Of a DNA stretch of 6,621 nt, positions 1 through 6,441 are shown in pieces. The first letter of the stretch is position 1. Each line of letters begins with the position of its first letter. Source of the DNA: Treponema sp. (GTDB lineage Bacteria > Spirochaetota > Spirochaetia > Treponematales > Treponemataceae); the NCBI GenBank assembly GCA_017613485.1, contig JAGADS010000030.1, positions 1-6,621 on the forward strand, written 5' to 3'. The translations under genes were made by a program, and so were the position numbers. A model generated the notes under the pieces. It was not told where the DNA came from, did no database searches, and saw only the letters and a program-made list of their open reading frames with translations.

Positions 1-911
1 ACGCAGCCGAGTTACCTGCAAAGATATACGGAGGAATGCCTGCATCAGTTCAAAAAGCAGGCCTGTCCGGAAGCAGGCAGGTTTTTCTTCCCCTTCTGTA
101 CGACTACTCTCCTCTATTTTACAGCAAGTCTTCCCTGAACCGTGGATTTGATGAAGTTACGGACCTGGTCTCACTGGATGCCATGGCACAGAAAGCCATA
201 GGTGAATATGGATTTTCAATTTACACAGCGGGAAGCAGCATTGACCACTTCTACGGTTTTATCTCATGCATGACAGAATCAATTGCAGGAGCGGCAGGAT
301 ATAAGAAACTCTGCGGTTTAATCTCCAGCGGAAAAGAGCTTGGTGAATACATCGATGAAAAGCTGACGGAGATTGGAGGCGAGGACATCACATTCAGGAG
401 CATACTTGAATACATCATCACGCTTCAGGATACAAAGAGCCTTTCAGGACAATGGCATGCATACTCAACAAACGACCTTTTCCTCTTGATGAGCCAGGAC
501 GAGATATACGCGACATCAATGCCTCTGTCTTATTACAGGACAATACCGATGCGTGTGGCGGCCAACTACAAACCCATACGTTTTCCCCTTGGAATGGACA
601 ATGTAGAGCATTCGTTTGTGGCACCGACACTTGTCATGTTTACCGGAAAAAAGACAGCCAAGAAGCAGGACTTCCTAAAGGCACTGGTCTCCTCATCTGT
701 ACAGGAAAGGCTTTCGGAAAGCACAATGCTCATACCGGTTTCATCCCAGGCCGGATGCTATGACATCTATGCCGACGACGGAAGGTTCTATGCGGCAAGC
801 TCCTTTGGCGGACTGATCTCCCCGATAAACAAGGAATGCTTTACCACAGCCGAGGAAGAAGCGGCATTCAAAGACGCTCTAGTAAACTACATCACCTACA
901 GGAAATACTAG
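1..911 (+). CDS. Putative ABC-transporter solute-binding protein, 5'-truncated
   Basis: The frame is open from base 3 to the TAG at 909-911, giving about 302 visible residues with no stop before the left edge, so the true start and any signal peptide lie outside the window. The ATG at 36 is a poor start: the GGAGGA before it touches the codon, leaving no spacer, and the residues upstream (AAELPAKIYGG) read smoothly into the rest. The visible part resembles the later portion of extracellular solute-binding proteins. A segment like LPLLYDYSPLFYSKSSLN matches the common 'P..yd....lfYnk..l' region, and the last 130 residues have the pattern of an Ala/Ser-rich hinge, a 'P.G' strand and a helix before a 'P.s' segment. 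If correct, the mature protein would be a secreted or lipid-anchored binding protein, probably for a sugar or oligosaccharide. No permease or ATPase gene is visible. The family call rests on general pattern only; no ligand can be given. Confidence 0.5.
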   Translation, partial: AAELPAKIYGGMPASVQKAGLSGSRQVFLPLLYDYSPLFYSKSSLNRGFDEVTDLVSLDAMAQKAIGEYGFSIYTAGSSIDHFYGFISCMTESIAGAAGYKKLCGLISSGKELGEYIDEKLTEIGGEDITFRSILEYIITLQDTKSLSGQWHAYSTNDLFLLMSQDEIYATSMPLSYYRTIPMRVAANYKPIRFPLGMDNVEHSFVAPTLVMFTGKKTAKKQDFLKALVSSSVQERLSESTMLIPVSSQAGCYDIYADDGRFYAASSFGGLISPINKECFTTAEEEAAFKDALVNYITYRKY

Positions 912-939
912 GCAGACTCCGATGGGAGCACCTTTTAGT

Positions 940-2589
940 TTACTTCCCGCTTGCCAGGTGTGCGGGGTACCACTTTGAGAACCACGCGGTAAAAATACCC
1001 ATCAATACAGGGATGCTGTTGTTAAGGATGATTACCCAAAATCCCATGTCTGTTTTGTTCAGGAAATAAGTCCACACCGCAGTCAGGACATAGAGCAGGC
1101 CCCATATTGCGGCAAGGATTCTGTTAGTCTTGATGAACAGGGGATTTCTGAGGGCTGCCTCCCCACCGTAATTATGCTTTATGTATGTGGCACAGAGGGG
1201 TTCTTTTGTAAGGCATGAGAAAAGCCATAACAGTCCAAAAATCAGATAACCTGCCTCTGGAACAAGGAAGCTGCTTTCCCTCACGTTTGCAACAACTGCA
1301 AGCAATGCAACGAGAGCAATTGAAAGCATGTCCCAGATTACAAGCTTGAATGAACTCATCAAAAGCGGAACCAGGGCACAGACAGCCAGAACTGCAACGG
1401 AACCATACCTTGGCCAGATTACGACAGCCACCCAAAGCGTAATCCACGGAATCAGCATAGTCGTCATGGAAGGCCTCTTTTCCTTTTTGGCTGATTCTTC
1501 TCGTTTTGACTTATCCGCATCTGACCGACTGCCATTAAGTTTTGTAAAATACTTGTTCCAGTCCATCATCAGGGAAAAGTCACCTGTCACTTTATAAAGC
1601 TGTTTTCCCAGGGCCTCAGCACCCTCCATTTCTCCCCGTGAAATCGAAAGCCACACATCAAACGGTGTTTCGATTCTTGTCGTGGGCACAAGGCTTCCGT
1701 CGGTGAAAACCTTGCTTCCGTCTTTTCCCAATAGGATCTGATAGCTTTTTCCCAAATCGGTGTAGTTCATCTCAAGGACACGGTCTTTTCCGTCATAGGC
1801 ATCTTTATTATACAGGACTGCCATCTGCCGTGTAAAAATCAAATCATCTGATTCTTTTTCTCCAGTTGACTTACTTACACCCCAGCTTGCATCCGCCATC
1901 TTCTCAAACTGTTCCCGGGGATAAAGAAGTTCCTCTAGCTGAGCATGAGTCTCACTGCTTATCGTTCCACCGGCAAATTCACGTCCGGCCTTTTTCACCA
2001 CCTCAAGATATTCATCCGTGCGCCCCGAAAGCTCCTTTACACGGAACAGCTCCCCCTGACCGCAGAAAATCGTCTCAAAATTGTCTTTTCCCAAAAAGTG
2101 ACCGAACATTTCTGTTACGCTGTCATAATTGTTTTTGGCAGAATAAAAGCCGCATGTGGAGACAAGGACATGTCTTTTTCCGCTCATGTCATATCGAGCC
2201 GGGTGGCTTCCGCTGCCAGTTGAATTTGAATCATCCGACATAAAAGGAAGGCTCATCGGAAGCTGACGGTCAATCAGATTCTTCAGGCTGCCAGGGACAT
2301 TAAAATAATAAAGCGGGAAACTCCATACTATTATATCCGCCTCAAGCTGCTTCTCCATAACAAGTGCCATGTCATCCTTTATCACGCATTTCCCGGGTGT
2401 AGACTTCCAGCACGCAAAACATCCACGGCAAGAACTGATGTCCAGTGAGGATACATCAATCTCATCCACCGTAACAGAATCCCCTACGCCCTGCTTTTCC
2501 GCCACAAATCCTTCAACAAATTTATTTGCTAGCCTCAGAGTATTGCTGTTCTTTCCCTTAGGGCTTCCGTTGATTAAAAGAATCTTCAT
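940..2589 (-). CDS. Flavodoxin-like NAD(P)H/FMN oxidoreductase fused to SCP2-like and membrane domains
   Basis: The protein is 549 residues, with its ATG at 2589-2587 preceded by AAGGAAGGA, a good ribosome site. The frame runs upstream to 2739, but that part would cover the promoter and overlap the divergent gene. Residues 1-110 look like the multimeric flavodoxin / NADPH-dependent FMN reductase family: KILLINGSPKGKNSNT (2-17) is the FMN phosphate loop and SFPLYYFNVPGSLKNLIDR (90-108) the second flavin-binding segment. Cys54, Cys57, Cys60 and Cys68 form the C-x2-C-x2-C-x7-C cluster of iron-sulfur-flavoprotein-like members; whether it binds a cluster is unknown. Residues about 255-350 resemble an SCP2 (sterol-carrier-like) fold, ending IETPFDVWLSISRGEMEGAEAL then KVTGDFSLMMDW. 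After a charged linker (352-372) come about six hydrophobic segments (near 378-393, 396-414, 417-436, 442-460, 488-510 and 517-537), so the flavin domain is probably tethered to the inner membrane. The physiological donor and acceptor are unknown. It is convergent with the solute-binding gene. Confidence 0.8.
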   Translation of the reverse strand: MKILLINGSPKGKNSNTLRLANKFVEGFVAEKQGVGDSVTVDEIDVSSLDISSCRGCFACWKSTPGKCVIKDDMALVMEKQLEADIIVWSFPLYYFNVPGSLKNLIDRQLPMSLPFMSDDSNSTGSGSHPARYDMSGKRHVLVSTCGFYSAKNNYDSVTEMFGHFLGKDNFETIFCGQGELFRVKELSGRTDEYLEVVKKAGREFAGGTISSETHAQLEELLYPREQFEKMADASWGVSKSTGEKESDDLIFTRQMAVLYNKDAYDGKDRVLEMNYTDLGKSYQILLGKDGSKVFTDGSLVPTTRIETPFDVWLSISRGEMEGAEALGKQLYKVTGDFSLMMDWNKYFTKLNGSRSDADKSKREESAKKEKRPSMTTMLIPWITLWVAVVIWPRYGSVAVLAVCALVPLLMSSFKLVIWDMLSIALVALLAVVANVRESSFLVPEAGYLIFGLLWLFSCLTKEPLCATYIKHNYGGEAALRNPLFIKTNRILAAIWGLLYVLTAVWTYFLNKTDMGFWVIILNNSIPVLMGIFTAWFSKWYPAHLASGK

Positions 2590-2610
2590 TTGTTCCTTCC
2601 TTATCTTGTG

Positions 2611-2639
2611 ATTATCAACCATCAACTGTTTATTGTCAA
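2611..2639 (-). promoter_or_regulatory. Strong sigma70-type promoter for the flavodoxin-fusion gene
   Basis: On the minus strand TTGACA (2639-2634) is followed after 17 bases by GATAAT (2616-2611). That is 6/6 and 5/6 matches to the housekeeping consensus at ideal spacing. Transcription would start near 2604, just before the AAGGAAGGA ribosome site (2602-2594) and the ATG at 2589. The spacer and -10 include a small tandem of TTGAT-type heptamers (AGTTGAT, GGTTGAT), which may be part of a dispersed AT-rich repeat. Confidence 0.7.
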
Positions 2640-2649
2640 TTATTAAACC

Positions 2650-2678
2650 TTGACTTGTAGAAGTCATTTTGTTATTCT
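2650..2678 (+). promoter_or_regulatory. Candidate promoter for the zinc-ribbon/iorAB unit
   Basis: TTGACT (2650-2655) and TATTCT (2673-2678) are separated by 17 bases, matching the -35 and -10 consensus at 5/6 and 4/6. The start site would be near 2685, which leaves a very short leader with the GAGG ribosome site at 2687-2690. An alternative pair is TTGTCA (2634-2639) with TAGAAG (2658-2663), spaced 18. Either would drive the rightward genes, divergently from the flavoprotein promoter. Confidence 0.4.
2651..2666. promoter_or_regulatory. Perfect dyad in the divergent promoter region, possible operator
   Basis: TGACTT (2651-2656) and AAGTCA (2661-2666) are perfect reverse complements around a 4-base centre. 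The dyad lies between the proposed -35 and -10 boxes of the rightward promoter and just upstream of the leftward one, where a dimeric regulator could act on both. A 6-bp dyad can arise by chance in AT-rich DNA, and no regulator gene is visible here. Confidence 0.3.
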
Positions 2679-2696
2679 CTTTGAACGAGGTAAAAC

Positions 2697-3527
2697 TTGA
2701 AAGTAATTTGTGATTATTGCGAAGCTTATATTGAATCAACTGATGAAAAATGTCCCAACTGCGGAGCCCCTAACACTCATTTTGCGAGGACCGCATCCGA
2801 CTCTCCAAAAACAATAGAACAGCTCAAGGAATTCTGCGAGAAGAAAAACCTTCCCCTGGAAAAAATGCATGTCCATATCGGGGAAGACTATCCGGATCCA
2901 AAGGCATTTGGAATTTATAAGAATGCCAACACCGGACGGTTCATCGTTTACAAAAACAAGGCGGACGGAACAAGGGCAGTAAGATACGAGGGTACTGACG
3001 AAGCCTATGCGGTAAACGAGATCTACATGAAGATAAAGGATCTGATCCTTGATGCCAGGACACATTCCGCCCCCACACAGCAAAGCACTACCTCCATTCC
3101 TAATACATATAGGACACCCGAAAATTTCAACTGGAAGACATATAAGGAACACAAAAAAATCAACTGGAAGAAACTGGGCATCATCATAGCTGTCCTTGCG
3201 GCATTGTGGTACATCGGAACTCTTATGGGAGGCAAGACCGGATACTATAAGCAGAATGACAACTTATATTACAGGCATGGTTCCCATTGGTATGCCCTGG
3301 AAAACGGAGTATGGGACAGAACTTCCGATGAAATTGACGATGACTATTACATAGGCGACTCATATTACAGTGACGATGATCCCAGTTTCAAGGAATTCCC
3401 GGAATACGTATTCAATGATGACTGGTCAACAAACGATGACTGGGATTCAGACGATGACTACAGCTGGTCAAGTTCCTATGACGACTATGACTACGGTTCA
3501 AGCTACGACTGGGATTCAGACTGGTAG
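2697..3527 (+). CDS. Zinc-ribbon, single-pass membrane protein with acidic aromatic tail
   Basis: The protein is 276 residues and starts at a TTG codon, with GAGG 6 bases upstream; no ATG gives a better start and TTG is directly followed by the zinc-ribbon. Cys5, Cys8, Cys19 and Cys22 form a C-x2-C-x10-C-x2-C zinc ribbon. Residues about 38-120 make a compact alpha/beta region with FGIYKNANTGRFIVYKNKAD and AVRYEGTDEAYAVNEIY. I recall similar segments in uncharacterised zinc-ribbon proteins of gut anaerobes but cannot confirm a named family. A basic stretch (146-159) precedes one membrane helix (about 160-177), which predicts a cytoplasmic N-terminus and an external C-terminus. Residues 183-206 (GYYKQNDNLYYRHGSHWYAL) have a repeated aromatic look. 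The last 66 residues are low complexity, with about 25 D/E and 18 aromatic residues. Its stop lies 14 bases before iorA, so it is probably co-transcribed with iorAB. Function is unknown. Confidence 0.8.
   Translation: MKVICDYCEAYIESTDEKCPNCGAPNTHFARTASDSPKTIEQLKEFCEKKNLPLEKMHVHIGEDYPDPKAFGIYKNANTGRFIVYKNKADGTRAVRYEGTDEAYAVNEIYMKIKDLILDARTHSAPTQQSTTSIPNTYRTPENFNWKTYKEHKKINWKKLGIIIAVLAALWYIGTLMGGKTGYYKQNDNLYYRHGSHWYALENGVWDRTSDEIDDDYYIGDSYYSDDDPSFKEFPEYVFNDDWSTNDDWDSDDDYSWSSSYDDYDYGSSYDWDSDW
3438..3521 (+). repeat. Low-complexity coding repeat in the acidic tail
   Basis: The 15-base word GACTGGGATTCAGAC occurs exactly at 3438-3452 and 3507-3521, both in frame and encoding DWDSD. Between them are many GAC/GAT, TAC/TAT and TGG codons. 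This looks like local duplication that built the D/Y/W/S-rich tail rather than a mobile repeat. Confidence 0.6.
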
Positions 3528-3541
3528 GAGAAATGATTTTT

Positions 3542-5434
3542 ATGAAACAGCAGATGATAATGGGAAATCAGGCTATTGCTCTGGGGGCACTCAAGGCGGG
3601 TGTGAACCTTGTGGCGGGATATCCTGGAACCCCCTCTAGTGAAATAATTGAATGCATTGCAAAATACAGGGAAAAGACCGGCACTTATGTTGAATGGTCT
3701 GTAAACGAGAAGGCGGCGGTGGAGGTTGCGGCAGGAGCAAGCTATGCGGGAAGCAGGACCATGGTTACGATGAAGCAGGTGGGCCTGAATGTTGCAAGCG
3801 ATCCTGTGATGTGCCTTTCATACGTTGGAATAAAGGGCGGCATGGTGATTGTAAGTGCCGATGACCCGGGACCGATTTCAAGCCAGACGGAGCAGGACAC
3901 ACGTACATTCGGTTCATTCTCCAAGATTCCGGTGTTCGATCCATCCACGCCAAAAGAAGCATTCGAGATGGTGCAGGAGGCATTTGAGCTATCGGAAAAA
4001 TATGGAACACCTGTAATCCTGCGTCCCACGACAAGGGTTGACCATGCTTATGAATCCATGGAAGAACCTGAACTTACACAGGCAAGACAAAAAGGTGAAT
4101 TTGAAAAGGACAGCCAGCGTTGGGTAATTTTTCCAAAGGCATCCTACAATAACCACAAAAAGATTTTCCAGCGCAACGAAGAAATTCTTCCACACGAATT
4201 CTCAGAATCAAAATGGAATTATATAGAAAACAACAGGACATCCGACATCGCGTTTGCCTCCGGTGGAATCAGCTGGTGTTATCTTAAAGAAGCGCTTTCC
4301 CTGCTTGGAATAAATGATGTGCCGGTATTAAAGATTGGAAATCCGTATCCGTTCCCGGCTGAGCTTGCACAAAAGTTCATGAGGCAGAACAAAAAAATCG
4401 TGGTATTTGAGGAGCTTGATCCTGTTATCGAGGACGGCCTTTTTGCTGTTGCAGGAAAAAACCACATTGAATGCTCCATAAGCGGAAAACATGACGGTCT
4501 TGTTCCACCAGCAGGAGAACTGAGCGTAGAGATAATAAAAGACATCCTGGCATCATTGTCTGACTCCAGCATGTCATTGTCTGGCTTGACCAGACAATCT
4601 TTATCAGAAATGAGGGATTCCCCTGTCAAGCAGGGGAATGACAATGCTGCAAAGGGGAATGACAATAAGGTTGATCTTCCTGTGCGGCCACCTGTCTTGT
4701 GCGCGGGCTGTCCTCACCGCGCCGCATTCTACGCGGTAAAGCAGGCAATGAAGGGAGAAAAAACGGCATACTGCGGAGACATAGGATGCTACACTCTTGG
4801 AAACGCAAAGCCTCTGGACATGTGTGACACCTGTCTTTGCATGGGTGCTGACATAACGATGGCACAGGGATTCTATCACAATGAGCCGGATAGGAAATGT
4901 TTTTCTTTTATCGGTGACTCAACTTTCTTTGCATCAGGAATAACAGGTGTTGTGAATGCCGTCTACAATCAGGCGCATCAGACAATATGCGTGCTCGACA
5001 ATTCCACGACTGCAATGACAGGACACCAGCCGCATCCCGGAACCGGAAGAACGATGATGGGAGAAGTGACGGAGAAAATCAGCATAGAGAAAATCCTTAC
5101 TGCAATTGGTGTATCTCCAGTCATCACAGTTAATCCATTCAATCAGAAGGAATCAGTTGATGCGATAAAGCAGGCAGTTAATGCACCAGGTGTAAGCGCG
5201 GTTATTTTCAAGGCACCATGTATTGCGGTGGCATCCAAGCTCGGATGGGAAAAACCAGTACCGTTAAATGTAGCCGAAGACAAATGCATCGGATGTCAGA
5301 AATGTATAAGGGAAATCGGATGTCCTGCCCTGAGTATTAAACAGGCTGGATCAAAAAAAGTTCAGATAGACACTTCATTGTGCACAGGCTGCAGGTTATG
5401 TTCCGGCTTGTGTCCGGTTTCTGCTATTGGTTGA
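3542..5434 (+). CDS. iorA: Indolepyruvate:ferredoxin oxidoreductase, alpha subunit
   Basis: Catalytic subunit of the enzyme that converts indolepyruvate (and other aryl pyruvates) plus CoA to aryl-acetyl-CoA and CO2, reducing ferredoxin (EC 1.2.7.8). From the ATG at 3542 it is 630 residues. I prefer it to the ATG at 3533 because GGAG (3527-3530) lies only 2 bases from the latter and 11 from 3542, and MKQQMIMGNQAIALGAL matches the usual N-terminus. Order: pyrimidine-binding domain with GYPGTPSSEI (26-35) and the NEKAA glutamate (Glu56) that activates TPP; transketolase-C-like region (about 234-335); TPP domain with CAGCPHR (387-393), CGDIGC (411-416), GDS (458-460) and the metal-binding DN (486-487). 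The C-terminal ferredoxin domain has C-x2-C-x2-C-x5-CP (582-595) and C-x2-C-x2-C-x3-CP (614-625), fit for two [4Fe-4S] clusters. Residues about 338-375 are an extra Ser/Asn/Asp-rich linker encoded by a palindromic repeat. Acts in the cytoplasm with IorB. Confidence 0.95.
   Translation: MKQQMIMGNQAIALGALKAGVNLVAGYPGTPSSEIIECIAKYREKTGTYVEWSVNEKAAVEVAAGASYAGSRTMVTMKQVGLNVASDPVMCLSYVGIKGGMVIVSADDPGPISSQTEQDTRTFGSFSKIPVFDPSTPKEAFEMVQEAFELSEKYGTPVILRPTTRVDHAYESMEEPELTQARQKGEFEKDSQRWVIFPKASYNNHKKIFQRNEEILPHEFSESKWNYIENNRTSDIAFASGGISWCYLKEALSLLGINDVPVLKIGNPYPFPAELAQKFMRQNKKIVVFEELDPVIEDGLFAVAGKNHIECSISGKHDGLVPPAGELSVEIIKDILASLSDSSMSLSGLTRQSLSEMRDSPVKQGNDNAAKGNDNKVDLPVRPPVLCAGCPHRAAFYAVKQAMKGEKTAYCGDIGCYTLGNAKPLDMCDTCLCMGADITMAQGFYHNEPDRKCFSFIGDSTFFASGITGVVNAVYNQAHQTICVLDNSTTAMTGHQPHPGTGRTMMGEVTEKISIEKILTAIGVSPVITVNPFNQKESVDAIKQAVNAPGVSAVIFKAPCIAVASKLGWEKPVPLNVAEDKCIGCQKCIREIGCPALSIKQAGSKKVQIDTSLCTGCRLCSGLCPVSAIG
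4553..4666. repeat. Composite palindromic repeat element inserted in frame within iorA
   Basis: Two perfect hairpins lie in one 114-base block. Hairpin A has ATTGTCTGG (4576-4584) and CCAGACAAT (4590-4598) around loop CTTGA. Hairpin B has ATTCCCCTG (4617-4625) and CAGGGGAAT (4631-4639) around loop TCAAG. The two loops are exact reverse complements. An outer stem, CAGCATGTC (4567-4575) with GACAATGCTG (4640-4649), pairs with one bulged base, giving a cloverleaf-like fold. Each side also has a direct repeat at a 21-base period: TCATTGTCTG at 4553 and 4574, and GGGGAATGACAAT at 4633 and 4654. The block is 38 codons, has no stop in the iorA frame, and falls between two conserved domains. It resembles in style the palindromic elements of Rickettsia that insert into coding genes, but I cannot assign it to a named family. 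Exact ends are uncertain by a few bases. Confidence 0.8.
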
Positions 5435-5444
5435 GGATAAGAAT

Positions 5445-6020
5445 ATGGCTAATAATATTTTGATTTGCGGTGTCGGAGGTCAGGGCACTGTTCTTGCGGC
5501 AAAAATAATTTCACAGGCCGCCATAAATCAGGGACAGAAGGTCCTGTCTGCAGAGACAATCGGCATGGCACAGAGGGGCGGTTCCGTTGTAAGCCACGTC
5601 CGCATTGGGGATGACTGTTATTCTCCGCTTATTCCATTGGGGCAGGCAGATCTTTTGATTTCATTTGAAGCGGCAGAGGCAGTCCGTAACCTTCCATATC
5701 TTAAAAAAGATGCGGCTATAATCGTAAACAGGAAAATCCTTCAGCCAACAACGGCAAGCATCACAGGCGTTACATTCTCGGAAGACGCAATGATAGAGGA
5801 GTTGAAAAAACATTCGTCGAAAGTCAGCGTCATCGACACAGACAAGGCATGCGCAGACCTTAAAAGCTCAAAGATTGTAAACACCCTTCTTCTGGGAGCG
5901 GCATGTCATACCGGTGTCATAGACATGAAAAGCGTGGAGGATGCCATCAGACTTCTGGTAAAGCCCGAGTTCTACGAGCTGAACATCAAGGCCCTGCATT
6001 ATTCAATTGACAATGCATGA
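5445..6020 (+). CDS. iorB: Indolepyruvate:ferredoxin oxidoreductase, beta subunit
   Basis: The second subunit of the IorAB complex is 191 residues, the usual size, and belongs to the gamma-type domain family of pyruvate/ketoisovalerate oxidoreductases. It has GVGGQG (9-14) near the N-terminus and AETIGMAQRGGSVVSHVRIG (36-55), the signature of this family, which helps form the CoA and active-site pocket. I chose the ATG at 5445, with GAGG at 5433-5436 overlapping the iorA stop. The frame also opens at a TTG at 5427, which would overlap iorA and has no ribosome site of its own. The 10-base gap to iorA indicates translational coupling in one operon. The gene ends 11 bases before the stop of the convergent tautomerase gene, with no clear hairpin terminator between them. 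No key residue appears to be missing. Confidence 0.94.
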   Translation: MANNILICGVGGQGTVLAAKIISQAAINQGQKVLSAETIGMAQRGGSVVSHVRIGDDCYSPLIPLGQADLLISFEAAEAVRNLPYLKKDAAIIVNRKILQPTTASITGVTFSEDAMIEELKKHSSKVSVIDTDKACADLKSSKIVNTLLLGAACHTGVIDMKSVEDAIRLLVKPEFYELNIKALHYSIDNA

Positions 6021-6031
6021 CACAAAACAAA

Positions 6032-6388
6032 TCATTTCTGATGTCCACCCATACCCCAGTTTTCCAGAGGCGGTTCATTCATCACGATAAATATATCTGT
6101 CGGAGCAAGCTTAAGTTTATCCGCAATCTTACCGGTGATTGATTCAATGGCGGCTTTCTTTTGCTCTTTTGTTCTTCCGGGGAAAACTGTTAATTCTATG
6201 ATCATGAAATTATCTGATTTTCCTTCGGGGGCTTCCCAGTTGATTTTTTCATATTCTTCAATTCTCTGAAAGCGGTCCCAATCTGCAATGGCAAATGACT
6301 CCATCAACCCTTCATGTATGCACTCGAAAACAGTCTTCTTGAATTCCTCACTTTTCCCTGCAAGCATGTTCACTTTTACAAGCGGCAT
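6032..6388 (-). CDS. Tautomerase family protein (Tautomerase_2-like)
   Basis: The protein is 118 residues with a clear start: ATG at 6388-6386, GGAGG (6399-6395) 6 bases upstream, and Pro2 directly after the initiator Met. Removal of Met exposes the N-terminal proline that acts as catalytic base in the tautomerase superfamily. Upstream in-frame codons to 6457 would cover the promoter and hide the proline. Its length and features (MPLVKVNMLAGKS, ADWDRFQRIEEYE at 35-47, IELTVFPGRTKEQKKA at 64-79, and a PPLENWGMG end) fit the longer Tautomerase_2 type rather than the 62-residue 4-oxalocrotonate form. Members shift keto/enol double bonds in small acids; the substrate here is unknown. It is convergent with iorB and has its own promoter, so co-regulation is not implied. 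A role with aryl pyruvates is only a guess from proximity. Confidence 0.88.
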   Translation of the reverse strand: MPLVKVNMLAGKSEEFKKTVFECIHEGLMESFAIADWDRFQRIEEYEKINWEAPEGKSDNFMIIELTVFPGRTKEQKKAAIESITGKIADKLKLAPTDIFIVMNEPPLENWGMGGHQK

Positions 6389-6412
6389 TTTTCTCCTCCA
6401 TTCAATACTTTC

Positions 6413-6441
6413 ATTATAGCATTTGCAAAATATGACGGCAA
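6413..6441 (-). promoter_or_regulatory. Extended -10 promoter for the tautomerase gene
   Basis: On the minus strand TTGCCG (6441-6436) is followed after 17 bases by a perfect TATAAT (6418-6413), which is preceded by TG at the extended -10 position (TGCTATAAT). Transcription would begin near 6406, giving a leader of under 20 bases that carries the GGAGG ribosome site. Confidence 0.7.

Noticed and set aside
452..763. Overlapping 103-residue frame inside the solute-binding gene
   Set aside because: It lies wholly within a better-supported gene in another frame, with Cys/His-rich sequence typical of a shadow frame and no ribosome site.
912..939. CTCC-GATG-GGAG hairpin followed by CTTTT as a bidirectional terminator between convergent genes
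   Set aside because: The stem is only 4 bp and the T-run is short and interrupted, too weak to call.
2590..2739. N-terminal 50-residue extension of the flavodoxin-fusion frame
   Set aside because: It covers the TTGACA/GATAAT promoter, overlaps the divergent zinc-ribbon gene, and precedes the flavodoxin start, which has its own ribosome site.
4617..4639. Hairpin B as an intrinsic terminator within iorA
   Set aside because: No T-run follows the stem on either strand and the gene continues through it in frame.
4279..4879. Minus-strand open frames across the iorA linker and TPP region
   Set aside because: They mirror a well-conserved coding gene; their openness follows from iorA codon use and the palindromic repeat.
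5427..5444. TTG start for iorB giving six more residues
   Set aside because: It overlaps the iorA end and lacks a ribosome site, while the ATG at 5445 has GAGG at good spacing and matches family N-termini.
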